64,000 nt of DNA from Nostoc sp. CHAB 5836 (GTDB lineage Bacteria; Cyanobacteriota; Cyanobacteriia; Cyanobacteriales; Nostocaceae), in contig NZ_JAIVFV010000001.1 of assembly GCF_020829445.1 (NCBI RefSeq), positions 58,104 through 122,103 of the forward strand. The letters run 5' to 3'. Under the pieces are notes generated by a model. The model was not told the origin of the DNA. It did no database searches and saw only the letters and a list, made by a program, of their open reading frames with translations. Numbering within the stretch: the stretch's first letter is position 1; each line of letters starts with the position of its first letter. The position numbers were made by a program, and so were the translations under genes. Of the stretch, positions 55,765 to 64,000 are shown piece after piece.

Positions 55765-56643
55765 AGCCTCAACAAATGCGATCGCACCTACCGGATTTCC
55801 TACCCTATCCAACCCAGGACTGTAACAAGCGATCGCTCCCTCACTTGGTACTATTGCTACAAGTCCACCACCAATTCCTGATTTCATCGGTAGACCAACT
55901 CTGACTGCAAACTTGGCAGAAGCTTGGTACAGTCCACAAATTGACATCACAGCATTGACAATTTGGCGGTTTTGTGATGATAGACAGCCATTTTCACAAG
56001 CTAGGAGTTTTCCCAGCAGCCCTAAATCTTCAACTCGCCCAGATATGCAGCATATTTGCTCGTAGGTGTCAAGTGCTGTTTCAATATTTTCTAGATGACC
56101 TGTTTGGGCGAGATAATTAGCGATCGCTTCATTGGCTGTTGATCGGTTTAATCGCACTGAAGCCAGCATTACTTCATCTAAATATAGTTGGCAACCGGCT
56201 AATTGGTTGAGCCACTGACAAAATAAAGAAGTGCGTTGATTGGCATCCTTTCCTGGTAATTTATCAGACAGAGTAATTGCCCCACTATTAATCATGGGGT
56301 TGCGGGGATGGCCGCGATCGGCAATGAGTTGTTCTAAAGAATTGAAGGGTGCATCCGATGCTTCCACCCCAACCCACCCAAAAACCGTTTCTGCGCCAAA
56401 ATGTTCTAGCAGATAAAGCAAGGAAAATGTCTTAATAACGCTCATTAGCGGGAAAACACAAGCTGTATCACCAAAGCTGATAGTTTTTCCCGATTCACAG
56501 CAGATATGAACTGCAAACCAACCAAGATTAGCTTTAGCTAATTGCGGAATGCGATCGGCAACTTGTCCTCGTTCAGCTTGGGTTTTAGCTTGTTGTATCC
56601 AGGCTGATAACTTCGTAGTAGTTAGTTTCTCAAGTCCTTTCAA
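55729..56643 (-). CDS. glsA: Glutaminase
   Basis: This 304-residue enzyme deamidates glutamine to glutamate and ammonia. The serine-beta-lactamase-like fold is marked by the S-x-x-K motif PLMSVIKTFSLLYLLE, then NPMINSGAITLSDKLPG, then the C-terminal GIGGGLVAIVPSEGAIACYSPGLD block. The length is normal for the GlsA family. The 3' end overlaps the convergent lipoprotein gene by 36 bases, so the ends are shared and tightly packed. A GTG-free ATG at 56643 fits. Confidence 0.93.
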   Translation of the reverse strand: MKGLEKLTTTKLSAWIQQAKTQAERGQVADRIPQLAKANLGWFAVHICCESGKTISFGDTACVFPLMSVIKTFSLLYLLEHFGAETVFGWVGVEASDAPFNSLEQLIADRGHPRNPMINSGAITLSDKLPGKDANQRTSLFCQWLNQLAGCQLYLDEVMLASVRLNRSTANEAIANYLAQTGHLENIETALDTYEQICCISGRVEDLGLLGKLLACENGCLSSQNRQIVNAVMSICGLYQASAKFAVRVGLPMKSGIGGGLVAIVPSEGAIACYSPGLDRVGNPVGAIAFVEALAQELQLSVFG

Positions 56644-56915
56644 AGTGTAAATTTTTTAATAGTTCATTTTTTATTAAATAGCAACTGACAGTATACTCTG
56701 AAGTATATCAAGATTTTATAATCCTCGTAAAAACACCAAGGCTACATCTGTAACCTGCAATGACTTCTTGCTCGTTGTTTTGAGCCTGAAAGTGCAATAG
56801 TTTTCGTCCCTGCATTGTTTTGTAAGAACTACTTAATTGCGCGACTTTACCGCGATCGCATCTCAGCACTGTTTAGAGAAAACAAAACTTTAAAACTTTG
56901 ATTGGAGGTACGTTT

Positions 56916-57368
56916 ATGAAATTATCTAAACTCTCAAAAATTTTAGGTTTAACAACAGCATTTGCAATTTCATCACAAGCTACGTTGCTAATTCAACAGA
57001 ACAAGGCTCTAGCTGGTACTGGTACATCTGTCCTCTATACAGGCGAATACTTATTCGCTAGTCAAAATCAATACTTGATTTCTCCTAATAATCAGTATAA
57101 AGCTATACAGCAATCTGATGGAAACTTTGTTCTTTATGATTACAGCACTCCTCTGTGGGCATCAAACACTTACAACAGACCTGTTAACTATACCGTCATG
57201 CAAACCGACTGCAATTTAGTCAGTTATGATTATAGTGGAAAACCTTTGTGGGCAAGTAATACAAATGGGCGTGGTTATAGTTGTCGTCTGCAAGTTCAAG
57301 ATGATGGAAACTTGGTAATTTATACAGCTTTTGATGTTCCTGTATGGGCAACGAATACTAACAGATAA
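56916..57368 (+). CDS. Secreted bulb-type (GNA-like) lectin
   Basis: This 150-residue protein has a signal peptide (MKLSKLSKILGLTTAFAISSQ..., probably cleaved after ALA near residue 31) and a B-lectin domain of about 115 residues. Three sugar-binding motifs are visible as QxDxNxVxY: QQSDGNFVLYD, QTDCNLVSYD and QDDGNLVIY, each followed by PLWAS or PVWAT. These bind mannose in plant bulb lectins. ATG at 56916 has GGAGG 8 bases before it. The single copy stands alone. It may bind host or self exopolysaccharide outside the cell. Confidence 0.85.
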   Translation: MKLSKLSKILGLTTAFAISSQATLLIQQNKALAGTGTSVLYTGEYLFASQNQYLISPNNQYKAIQQSDGNFVLYDYSTPLWASNTYNRPVNYTVMQTDCNLVSYDYSGKPLWASNTNGRGYSCRLQVQDDGNLVIYTAFDVPVWATNTNR

Positions 57369-57490
57369 CCTGCCTTGCTTATACATTTCTTCATGAAGCT
57401 GTATAGAAAGAACCCCAGCACCTACGGCATCTCCGCATTTCACCCTTCTGGTAGAGCCTCAGATCAGAGGTGGAGCATCGGTAAGAGCTT

Positions 57491-57580
57491 AATGTCATTT
57501 GTCCTTCGTCATTTATAAGGGTTTAAGGTGTATTTACGTTTCGTAATATAGCTTGGTTTATTCTTGCCGACTTACTTAGT
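57491..57580. mobile_element. Element 'D', partial inverted copy
   Basis: Complement of the 5970 copy: TCATTTGTCCTTCGTCATTTATAAGGGTTTAAGG... to GCCGACTTACTTAG. It lacks the CAGCCTTAGCCAGTTAGC end. A J-type fragment (AATGAAATAGCCCTG) follows at 57641-57654. Confidence 0.7.
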
Positions 57581-57785
57581 CCGTTTTAACGGACTTTAGC
57601 TATGAGCCCGGAACTTCAGTTCCGGGTGGTTTATGTCTAGAATGAAATAGCCCTGTGGAGATGCCAACCAAGTTTTTCAGAATACTGCTTGAGTAGAACC
57701 GGATGAGTCACCAAAATCTAAGAGGATGTTTGAAAAGTATTTCGCTGTGATTTTAGGCACTTTTAGATCCCCCTTCCCGACGCTC

Positions 57786-57965
57786 TAAGAGGTTATTTGA
57801 AAAGTATTGGGCGATTGGAAATCTCTACTACACAAACTCTCGTCCAACTCCATTGACTAATACAAAATCAAGGGTTTTTAACCTGCGGAGGCAGGTTTTG
57901 CCTGTGTAGCTGCGATTTATAATCGCCGACGCAAGTAAGCAATTAGACTTTTCAAACAACCTTTT
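57786..57965. mobile_element. 180-bp F-type MITE-like element
   Basis: Ends TAAGAGGTTATTTGAAAAGT and ACTTTTCAAACAACCTTTTAG bound it. Another left end, AAGAGGATGTTTGAAAAGTA, begins at 57720. Related halves lie at 6500-6578 and 29343. Confidence 0.7.
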
Positions 57966-58026
57966 AGGGACGCCGTGACATCTGCCGTACTTATCTGGAA
58001 TTTTGGTTATGTTTTATTTACTTAAT

Positions 58027-58599
58027 TTATATCCATCGGAGATGACTCCCAATATCTATTCGCCCAAAGTCCATGTCCAATACCTGGTCAGTTTCTTCGG
58101 GTGTTGGCGCTTGGGATTCAAGCTGAATATTCAGGTAATACGTGCTATCTTTGCGCTTTACCAAAGTTGCTGTTTTCGGATTTTGTCCCTTCAGCAACCC
58201 TCGCTGATAATTACCAAGGGCAAGTTTAAACCTTTCTCTGCCACCTATCAATGTCAAGCTAGCCGTCCAGTCTTTCTCTCGAAAGCTAAAGGTTCTGACA
58301 TCGTAAGTTGCACTGATGGGAGCAAAACCTGTAATCGGCTTTCCTTTCTGCTTGGCAGCTTTGCGATTTGCAGATACCCTCCTTACCGCATGAATAGCCA
58401 ACTGAGAAGACAATCCGAACAATGCCCTGACATCATGATAAACCAGGGACTGCATAGCCAGTTCGTTTACCAAGGTCGGCGGTGTAGTTTTATTTACATA
58501 TTCGCAAGCATCTGCAAAAGCCTGCAACGTTGCATCAATTTTGGCAACTTTTTCAAGAGTAACTTGGATTGGGCAGGATACTATCAGGACTTGTTTCAT
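58027..58599 (-). pseudogene. tnpB: TnpB-type transposase gene cut after RuvC-I
   Basis: 190 residues remain of an IS200/IS605-family TnpB (usually about 400): the N-terminal region with the basic helix RRVSANRKAAKQKGKP, the beta region RTFSFREKDWTASLTLIGGRERFKLALGNYQ, and then VLDMDFGRIDIG, which carries the first RuvC aspartate. The frame ends a few residues later at LRWI, so the second and third acidic residues and the zinc ribbon are missing. TnpB is an RNA-guided nuclease; this copy cannot cut. No TnpA is nearby. ATG at 58599 fits. Confidence 0.85.
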
Positions 58600-58994
58600 A
58601 CAATCATAATACCTCAATGCATGAGATATCTGTATTTTATATTTATTTTGTATCTCATTTTGAAAGATACAAAAATTACTAAATCTAGCGATGGCTAGGT
58701 TTGGCTGCACCTTTGCCATCTAACTACAAGCATCGCCCAGCGACTAATAATCATCAGTTTCACTGTTAATTGCATCCATTTTTAAGTCGAGATAAATCAC
58801 GATTAAAAGTGGAACATACTCACTACTTAAGTAGTTTGTAATTTGAAAAGCACTAACCTTTACAAGTAGTTCAGAAAACGTTAATAAATCTTTCAAAACC
58901 ACTAAGCTTAGGATTGAAAATAGTTCTTTATGAGAAAATTAGATTAAGCATCAACAATAACTGAGGATCATTATCTCTTTAGATTCAGTGTACT
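58600..58994. other. Upstream of tnpB remnant, no gene
   Basis: AT-rich DNA with an imperfect palindrome (ATACCTCAATGCATGAGATAT near 58609-58629). The residual IS end may lie here. No coding sequence. Confidence 0.4.
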
Positions 58995-59083
58995 AAGTAA
59001 GTCGTCGGAAATAAACTAAATTGTGTTAAGAAAGTTAAATAGACTTAAAACCTTTACCAATGAGGAATAACAAAGGACAGCCC

Positions 59084-59424
59084 CCAGGGCTATTTCATTC
59101 TCATCTAGCCCGCCTCACAATGAATTCACCTCTCTTATAGCGAAAGTAGTCTAAAGACTACTGAGAAAAGGTTATAGTCCAATACGGTTCAGTTAAGGCT
59201 AAAACTCTAAGTAAAAGTCAGTTTTTTAACGAACCGCAAACGCGAGTGCGTTTCCCCCTGGGAGAAGGACGCCTTCGCGCAGCGTCTCGTCAGAGAAGGA
59301 CGCAAAGAGAAGAAAGAAATGCTTAACCGAAGTGTATTGGGTTATAGTCCGTTAAAACGTACTTTAGCTATAAGAGAGGAACTGAAGTTCCGGGTGGTTT
59401 ATGTCTAGAATGAAATAGCCCTGG
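59084..59424. mobile_element. Element 'J', itself interrupted
   Basis: Ends CCAGGGCTATTTCATTCT and its complement AGAATGAAATAGCCCTGG are perfect over 18 bases. It contains GGCGAAAGTAGTC-like and GAACTGAAGTTCCGGG repeats, and is split by the CAATAC element at 59180. Partial J copies lie at 30940-31007 and 57581-57654. Confidence 0.8.
59180..59339. mobile_element. CAATAC MITE-like element, copy 2, with 10-bp target duplication
   Basis: The ends are CAATACGGTTCAGTTAAGGC and CTTAACCGAAGTGTATTG. The flanks GGTTATAGTC (59170-59179 and 59340-59349) are perfect 10-bp direct repeats. It sits inside J, which sits inside D, so three insertions are stacked. Confidence 0.92.
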
Positions 59425-59637
59425 GACAGCACCAGCCAGTTAGCTTTAATCGCGCCAACTTACTTCGCTGTTTTATTAGTAATGGTTATAATTTTCTCTA
59501 ATAGTTAATCTTACCAGACTTACTTTAGTTCCTGGGCAGCAGCCTCGCAACTATCATAGGGTAGACTTTCAAAAGAGTTTCAGCCTTAAGTGAACCGTAT
59601 TGGGCTATAATTACCAACGATAAAGGTTATCACACTG

Positions 59638-60120
59638 CTACAGTTCTCTATCTTGTTCTCGTGCAGCGACAACTAGAACTAGACATAGAGCCGCGATCGC
59701 TTTTTGCCATTCTTGCCGAACTTGCGTGTCTTCGAGACCTTCAAACATTCCTACCAAGCGGGGAATAGAAGCTTCTAAAGCCGGACGAGGTACTCGGCGG
59801 TGCAACTCAACTAAATGAGTTAGACTTTCTTGATTATGGACGAAACCAATTACCCATGTTGTTGCATGATCAGGACTATCAGGAACCCGCTTGACTCCCA
59901 ACTCATTTTTTAGCCAGTTGTAAAAAGGTGGTAATTCCTTAGCTAAAACTGCTCCTGCTGTGGGTAAGGTTTTCTTAAGCAAATTGGTATCTAAGCTGTT
60001 TAGTTCTTGCTGCAATTCCGGCAAATTGAGAACTTCTGTTAGAGATTGTGATAGTATTTTTTTCAAATCAGTCTCAGAAAAATGTAAATATTGAACGAAA
60101 GTTAAAAGTAGCGATTGCAT
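59638..60120 (-). CDS. Hypothetical protein
   Basis: This 160-residue soluble protein is largely helical: YLHFSETDLKKILSQSLTEVLNLPELQQELNSLD, then KKTLPTAGAVLAKELPPFYNWLKNELG, then IPRLVGMFEGLEDTQVRQEWQKAIAALCLVLVVAA. I recognise no family. ATG at 60120 has no clear ribosome site. It is isolated between repeat regions, and no partner gene is adjacent. Confidence 0.6.
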   Translation of the reverse strand: MQSLLLTFVQYLHFSETDLKKILSQSLTEVLNLPELQQELNSLDTNLLKKTLPTAGAVLAKELPPFYNWLKNELGVKRVPDSPDHATTWVIGFVHNQESLTHLVELHRRVPRPALEASIPRLVGMFEGLEDTQVRQEWQKAIAALCLVLVVAAREQDREL

Positions 60121-60709
60121 TTTTTCAAAACTCCATAAATCAATACTGTTTCAGTTAAGACTTAATTTTCCCTAATCCTGCTTAAAACTATGTTAATAAA
60201 TTTTAATTGTAGGGTGCGTTAGCTGAAAGCGTAACGCACCTTTAATTATGGATGGTGCCGTACTTTCGTCTAACACACCCTATGTTAATTTATATTTGTT
60301 TACATACAGCAGATTGCAAGTTAATGAAGTACAAAAATACCCCTCCCTAACCCTCCCCTTTCCAAGGGGAGGGAACTAGATTGGGAATTTCCCCCCTTTA
60401 CAAGGAGGGATTAAGAGGGGTATTTTTGTACTTCATTTAGATGCAAAATGCTCTATATTGAAATTTTCTTGCCGACTTACTTATTGCTCCATAAACAACT
60501 AATTGCTCTCTGCGACTTTTTCAGAAAGAGTGAGCGTGACTGTCAGGTATTCTTCAACTATTTTTTACCTGCTGCTAACACTTCCTGTCCGGTAGCTGTT
60601 TGAAAATTGAGGATAGTGTTGGTCATTTCTGCAACCCCTTGAACTTGTCTTACCCTCAATTTCTCAGTAATTTATGATATTGTCTCTGAGGTAGCTCATA
60701 GAAGCAGTA
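60121..60709. repeat. Gap with hairpin and a 115-bp element
   Basis: A CAATACTGTTTCAGTTAAG element end lies at 60142. GGTGCGTTA/TAACGCACC hairpin at 60213-60240. At 60323-60437 a 115-bp unit has perfect 23-bp inverted ends (AATGAAGTACAAAAATACCCC...), and the interior has the CCCTCCCC...GGGGAGGG repeat. No gene supported. Confidence 0.75.
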
Positions 60710-61249
60710 TTACTTCGCTTTCCACTCATGATCAAGGGTAGCGTAAAGAAAGTAGTCATACCATCTGCCTTTGATTAACTCTTTTTCCCGCAGATGACCC
60801 TCACAACGCATACCAATTTTTTCTAATACCCTAACAGATGCAAGATTCTGTGCAACACACCAAGACCAGATACGATGCATTCCCAGTTCTTCAAAGCCTA
60901 ACTTTAAAATAGCTTGTGCTGCTTCAGTTGCATAACCTTTTCCCCAATAGTGAGTGTTTAGTTCATAACCGATATTTGCTTCCCGCATTTCCAGGTCATT
61001 TACACGGATACCACAATTGCCAATAAGCTGATTTTCTTCTTTGAGGATAATAGCTAACTGAAACTTTGTTCGTGGTTGCTCTTTTTGCTGATCAATAAAC
61101 ATCTGGATAAACTTGCAAACATCCTTTTGTGTGCGGTGCGTCCAATAGTTGTAACGCAAGTACAAAGGAGCAGATTGATAGGCAAAAACCGCCTGCCAAT
61201 CTGCCTCTACAAAGTCACGCATTAGCAAGCGGTGTGTTTCTAAGATCAT
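60710..61249 (-). CDS. GNAT N-acetyltransferase (RimJ/RimL type)
   Basis: This 179-residue enzyme belongs to the RimJ/RimL branch of GNAT acetyltransferases, which acetylate protein N-termini or small molecules. The start LETHRLLMRDFVEADW, then LIGNCGIRVND and the acetyl-CoA motif YWGKGYATEAAQAILKLGFEELG, then HRIWSWCVAQNLASVRVLEKIGM are the expected blocks. The length is normal. ATG at 61249 follows a purine-poor region. Substrate unknown. Confidence 0.9.
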   Translation of the reverse strand: MILETHRLLMRDFVEADWQAVFAYQSAPLYLRYNYWTHRTQKDVCKFIQMFIDQQKEQPRTKFQLAIILKEENQLIGNCGIRVNDLEMREANIGYELNTHYWGKGYATEAAQAILKLGFEELGMHRIWSWCVAQNLASVRVLEKIGMRCEGHLREKELIKGRWYDYFLYATLDHEWKAK

Positions 61250-61289
61250 GTCTTTTATTTATACGCTTAGTAGAGGCAATCTAGGACTT

Positions 61290-62126
61290 TTAACTTTTAC
61301 ATTTTGCACCTTGAGGAGTAGCATCAGGATAATAGGTGATGATTGCTTTGTTTTCCCTCACAAAAACTGTAGGAAAGGATTGACCTGTTTCTCTATCACG
61401 CACATTATAAATACACGCTCCCTCATTATTGCCTTGGAGTTTAAATATTTTGGTGGTATCTAAAAGCATTTCTTCGGCGTTGCTGAGGTAGCCATAGCCT
61501 TTAATCACATCTGTTACTGTCCGATTTTCCTGCTTAATTACTACCCCCATTGTATAAATCACATTAGGAACAACTTCCTCTCGTCCCTGATTATTTGGCA
61601 AACGTCCGCCTATTCCTTCATTTTGTAGTTGTAAATATCTGCCATAGAAATGCAAGCCGCCGATATCATTGGCGTTATATATCTCGCCACAAAATATATG
61701 TTCAAATCCCCGACGTTTGAACCAAATATTGGTTAAATCTTCAAGAAATTGCGTTTGATTACGCCGTCCCGAACGAAGTTCACCGCCGCTAGCTTGCTGA
61801 ACTTTCTGCAAGACATCCGGGTAAAAAGATAACAATTGTTTAAAATTATTAGCACTAACTCTCGTACCAATAGGGCCACAGAGTTTTAGTACAGCCTTGT
61901 CAAAAGGATTTAGTAGAGGTGGAGGTGGTGTGATATCTACCTGTCGTCCTGCGGGAAAACGAACAGGAACCGGGTTATCTACATTATCAAAAAATGGCAA
62001 AAGTTGTGTATCTGGCTGAGGCTGCGCTTTCACTGAATTTTGCCAGCATAATGAGGAAACCAATAGCACAAAAGCAAATATATTTACCACCTGCTTTGAT
62101 CTATTGGTTAGAGGATTTGGCTGCAT
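61290..62126 (-). CDS. Secreted EndoU-like nuclease domain protein
   Basis: This 278-residue protein has a signal peptide (VVNIFAFVLLVSSLCW..., probable cleavage after VKA near residue 34) and a C-terminal domain resembling bacterial EndoU: GFEHIFCGEI, then IGGLHFYGRYLQLQNEG, then TTKIFKLQGNNEGACIYNV and VFVRENKAIITYYPDA. The two histidines and a downstream lysine would form the RNase active site. EndoU domains also occur as toxin tips, but here there is no delivery domain or immunity gene beside it. Its role is unknown. Confidence 0.7.
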   Translation of the reverse strand: MQPNPLTNRSKQVVNIFAFVLLVSSLCWQNSVKAQPQPDTQLLPFFDNVDNPVPVRFPAGRQVDITPPPPLLNPFDKAVLKLCGPIGTRVSANNFKQLLSFYPDVLQKVQQASGGELRSGRRNQTQFLEDLTNIWFKRRGFEHIFCGEIYNANDIGGLHFYGRYLQLQNEGIGGRLPNNQGREEVVPNVIYTMGVVIKQENRTVTDVIKGYGYLSNAEEMLLDTTKIFKLQGNNEGACIYNVRDRETGQSFPTVFVRENKAIITYYPDATPQGAKCKS

Positions 62127-62196
62127 AAATTTTAGATTGATTACTTACATGGGAACAGTACATCAAGCTTAATTTAAGAGATAGTATGCTTTCTAA

Positions 62197-62226
62197 AAAA
62201 CCCGGTTTTTTTTAATAAACCGGGTT
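62197..62226 (-). terminator. Terminator of the aldo/keto reductase gene
   Basis: On the minus strand AACCCGGTTT and AAACCGGGTT form a 10-bp stem followed by a T-run (TTTTTTAG). It lies about 130 bases past the stop codon at 62354. Confidence 0.75.
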
Positions 62227-62353
62227 GATGAACTTTTTTAAAACTCTGTTAATTTGGAATTTTAAATTGTTGATAATGCTGTCTTAAGCTAACTAAACGT
62301 GGTGCGTAAATCTTTGGCAACTTCCAGTAAATCTACGTTAGCCAGTGAAATGA

Positions 62354-63220
62354 TTAAGTTGCCTGATCAATTTTTTGCACTTCTTGATCAGATAGTTTCA
62401 CATTGATAGCTTGTACCGAGTCTTCAATGCTAGAAACCTTGCTAGCACCAGGAATTGGTAAAATAGCGGGTGACTTGGAACGCAACCATGCCAGGACGAT
62501 ATTATACACTGATACGCCTTTTTCTTTAGCTAACTGAGCGATCGCAGGAATATCTGGCAAGTCTTGATGACGACGCCTACCACCAAAAGGACTCCAAGGT
62601 AAAAAGGTTAATCCTTGCTGTTCGCAATACTTCAACACGCCGTCATTTTCCGGCTGTCGTTGCCAAGGGCTATATTGATTCTGCACTGAGACAATATCTA
62701 CCACATCCTGCGCCCGTTTAATTTGTTCAACGGAAAAGTTAGAAACTCCTACAAATCGGATCAAACCCGCCTCTACTGCTTCTTTCACTGGTGCAAGGGA
62801 TTCTTCAATGGTGTAATTACTATCAGGAGAATGGTACTGCCAAACATCGATGGGTTTAGCACCACCCAACGCCTCAAAACTGACTCGAATTGTTTGGCGC
62901 AAATGTTCTGGGTTGCCGTTGCTTGTCCAGTTGCCATTGGGACGCATTAAACCGCCCTTAGTTGCCACAATTACTTGGCTAACATCGCCTTTGTAACTAC
63001 TAAGTGCTTTGTGAATTAGCCGTTCGTTGTGGTGTTTTTCTGACTCATCTTTGCAGTAAGAATCGGCAGTGTCAATAAATGTAATACCCAGATCCAAAGC
63101 CCGATGAATAACTTCGATTGATTGCGATTCGGGAGGGCGATTAGAGATTGACATGGGCATACCACCCAAAGCGATCGCACTCACAAAGATACCAGTTTTT
63201 CCTAGCTGTTTGGTTTCCAT
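62354..63220 (-). CDS. Aldo/keto reductase
   Basis: This 288-residue NADPH-type reductase has the TIM-barrel catalytic tetrad: D and Y in TFIDTADSYCKDESEKHH, K in VIVATKGGL, and H in DVWQYHSPD. The C-terminus holds the cofactor-binding LPIPGASKVSSIEDSVQAI. Family members reduce aldehydes; the substrate is not evident. ATG at 63220 (METKQLGKTG) is the family start; the frame runs further upstream without reason. A terminator follows. Confidence 0.92.
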   Translation of the reverse strand: METKQLGKTGIFVSAIALGGMPMSISNRPPESQSIEVIHRALDLGITFIDTADSYCKDESEKHHNERLIHKALSSYKGDVSQVIVATKGGLMRPNGNWTSNGNPEHLRQTIRVSFEALGGAKPIDVWQYHSPDSNYTIEESLAPVKEAVEAGLIRFVGVSNFSVEQIKRAQDVVDIVSVQNQYSPWQRQPENDGVLKYCEQQGLTFLPWSPFGGRRRHQDLPDIPAIAQLAKEKGVSVYNIVLAWLRSKSPAILPIPGASKVSSIEDSVQAINVKLSDQEVQKIDQAT

Positions 63221-64000
63221 GCTTCTAGCTATAGCTTTCTGCCCCAATTATCGATCAGTTAGCCAAAGCTTTTTTCGCTATTCATCATAAATCCTCCCTG
63301 GTACTTAGACTTGGCGATCGGTGAATGCTCCATAAGAGGAATACTCTACTCAGGGGTTAGGTATTAGACCTCTTGCATAAATCAAAAATCAGAACCCCAC
63401 CCCCAACCCCTCCCCTTAGCAAGGGGAGGGGAGCTAAAGCGCAGCTTTGGGGGGGTGGGGTTGGGGGTATTATGCTTACCGGACATGATATGACAATGGC
63501 ATTGCATCGACTAACAATGGCATTGCATCGACTGATAATGCTATTTCTTTCCTTCCCATGCTCTGTATGAGAATGAGAAAAGCCTCATAAAGCTAGGTTT
63601 TTAGGACTTGTGTGTACACCGTAGCCCCGCAAGCGGGGAGGGGTGTTAGGAACTTTTGCACAAATCGTTTCAATATCCCTAATTAAACCTCGTGCATTTT
63701 TAAACCTGGAGTAGTGCGGGCATCTTGCCCGCTACACTACCAGCAGGGAGCAAGATGCTCCCACTACTTTTAAAAAGTATGATTCTCAGAATATAGCGGT
63801 TCTCGTTTGGATGCAATACAGTCTGACCTCTCTCCAAACCTCTCTCCTAAAAGGAGAGAGGCTTTGAATCTTACTCCCCTTCCCTTGTAGGGAAGGGGCT
63901 GGGGGTTAGGTCTGTATTCCATGCAATTGAGAACCGCTATAGGTATTGGGCGTGGGGCATACTTATTGCCCTTGTGTCCTTTGTAGCCTCATCTCGCCAA
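63221..64000. repeat. Repeat-dominated right end
   Basis: No gene is seen. Includes the CCCACCCCCAACCCCTCCCC hairpin block (about 63390-63470), two copies of the 21-bp CAATGGCATTG repeat (63493-63534), an inverted unit GTAGTGCGGGCATCTTGC/GCAAGATGCTCCCACTAC (63711-63767), and the element at 63792-63941. Confidence 0.75.
63792..63941. mobile_element. 150-bp MITE-like element, TATAGCGGTTCTC ends
   Basis: TATAGCGGTTCTC and GAGAACCGCTATA bound the element, and similarity between the ends extends another 20 bases or so. The interior is the CTCTCCTAAAAGGAGAGAGG block seen at 5560 and 44440. Confidence 0.8.

Larger units (their letters stand above)
58995..59465. mobile_element. Element 'D' carrying a nested J element
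   Basis: The D ends are AAGTAAGTCGTCGG (58995) and CCAACTTACTT (59465). The D unit is interrupted after GACAGCCC by J (59084-59424) and resumes with GACAGCAC; these 8-bp copies (59076-59083 and 59425-59432, 7 of 8 identical) look like a target duplication. Confidence 0.75.

Noticed and set aside
58003..58698. 231-codon plus-strand frame
   Set aside because: Antisense to the TnpB remnant, whose minus-strand frame shows clear transposase motifs.
61290..62126. Polymorphic toxin assignment for the EndoU-like protein
   Set aside because: It has a simple signal peptide, no delivery or pre-toxin domain and no adjacent immunity gene.
1..64000. tRNA and rRNA genes
   Set aside because: I scanned by eye for T-loop and anticodon patterns and found none that fold convincingly; a dedicated tRNA search would settle this.

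Overview
The window looks like chromosomal DNA from a filamentous, Nostoc-type cyanobacterium. The evidence is photosystem genes (psbA, psaA, psaB), cyanobacterial carotenoid and isoprenoid genes (zds, dxs), a cyanobacterial-length PEP carboxylase, very frequent HIP1 octamers (GCGATCGC), and the dense heptanucleotide repeats and small inverted-repeat elements typical of Nostocales. The species cannot be fixed from the sequence alone. No rRNA, tRNA, CRISPR array or intact transposase was seen.

Layout. 0.1-3.4 kb: accessory nuclease-like genes (one PD-(D/E)XK protein, three Uma2 proteins) and an antitoxin whose toxin has decayed. 3.5-15.4 kb: a CPBP membrane protease, small membrane proteins, a copper-type P-ATPase, an FHA protein, an epimerase carrying an in-frame insertion, a TPR protein, an A-type Fe-S carrier and a conserved cyanobacterial protein. 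15.4-17.5 kb: a long AT-rich stretch ending in a 56-codon ribbon-helix-helix gene. 17.5-24.3 kb: zds, an SRPBCC protein, hicB with a truncated hicA, an orphan higA, a small ferredoxin, cobQ, prxQ and a secreted protein. 24.3-30.6 kb: an ABC-2 exporter, an Orn/Lys/Arg decarboxylase, a DUF4926-like protein, a VanX-like dipeptidase and two tandem TspO genes. 31-39.2 kb: a secreted protein with six repeats, a YdeI-like protein, psbA, and an MBOAT acyltransferase beside a 1004-residue SGNH-type protein. 39.8-48.4 kb: ppc, small conserved genes, a 10-copy 21-bp tandem repeat, an LEA-like secreted protein and dxs. 48.6-53.2 kb: psaA-psaB. 54-63.2 kb: a proline-rich lipoprotein, glutaminase, a secreted bulb-type lectin, a truncated TnpB, a GNAT enzyme, an EndoU-like secreted protein and an aldo/keto reductase.

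The core genes serve photosynthesis, carbon fixation at PEP and isoprenoid or carotenoid supply, but they are scattered rather than joined in one operon. The likely functional pairs are psaA-psaB, the ABC ATPase and permease, MBOAT plus SGNH (probable exopolysaccharide O-acylation), the tspO pair and the ruined hicAB pair.

The most striking feature is the repeat load. One miniature element with CAATAC...GTATTG ends occurs four times; three copies carry perfect 10-bp target duplications. One copy sits inside a second element, which itself sits inside a third. Simple repeats and insertions also run in frame through the P-ATPase, PEP carboxylase and epimerase genes. A second theme is toxin loss: three type II antitoxin genes are intact, while their partner toxins are truncated, reduced to a stub or absent.
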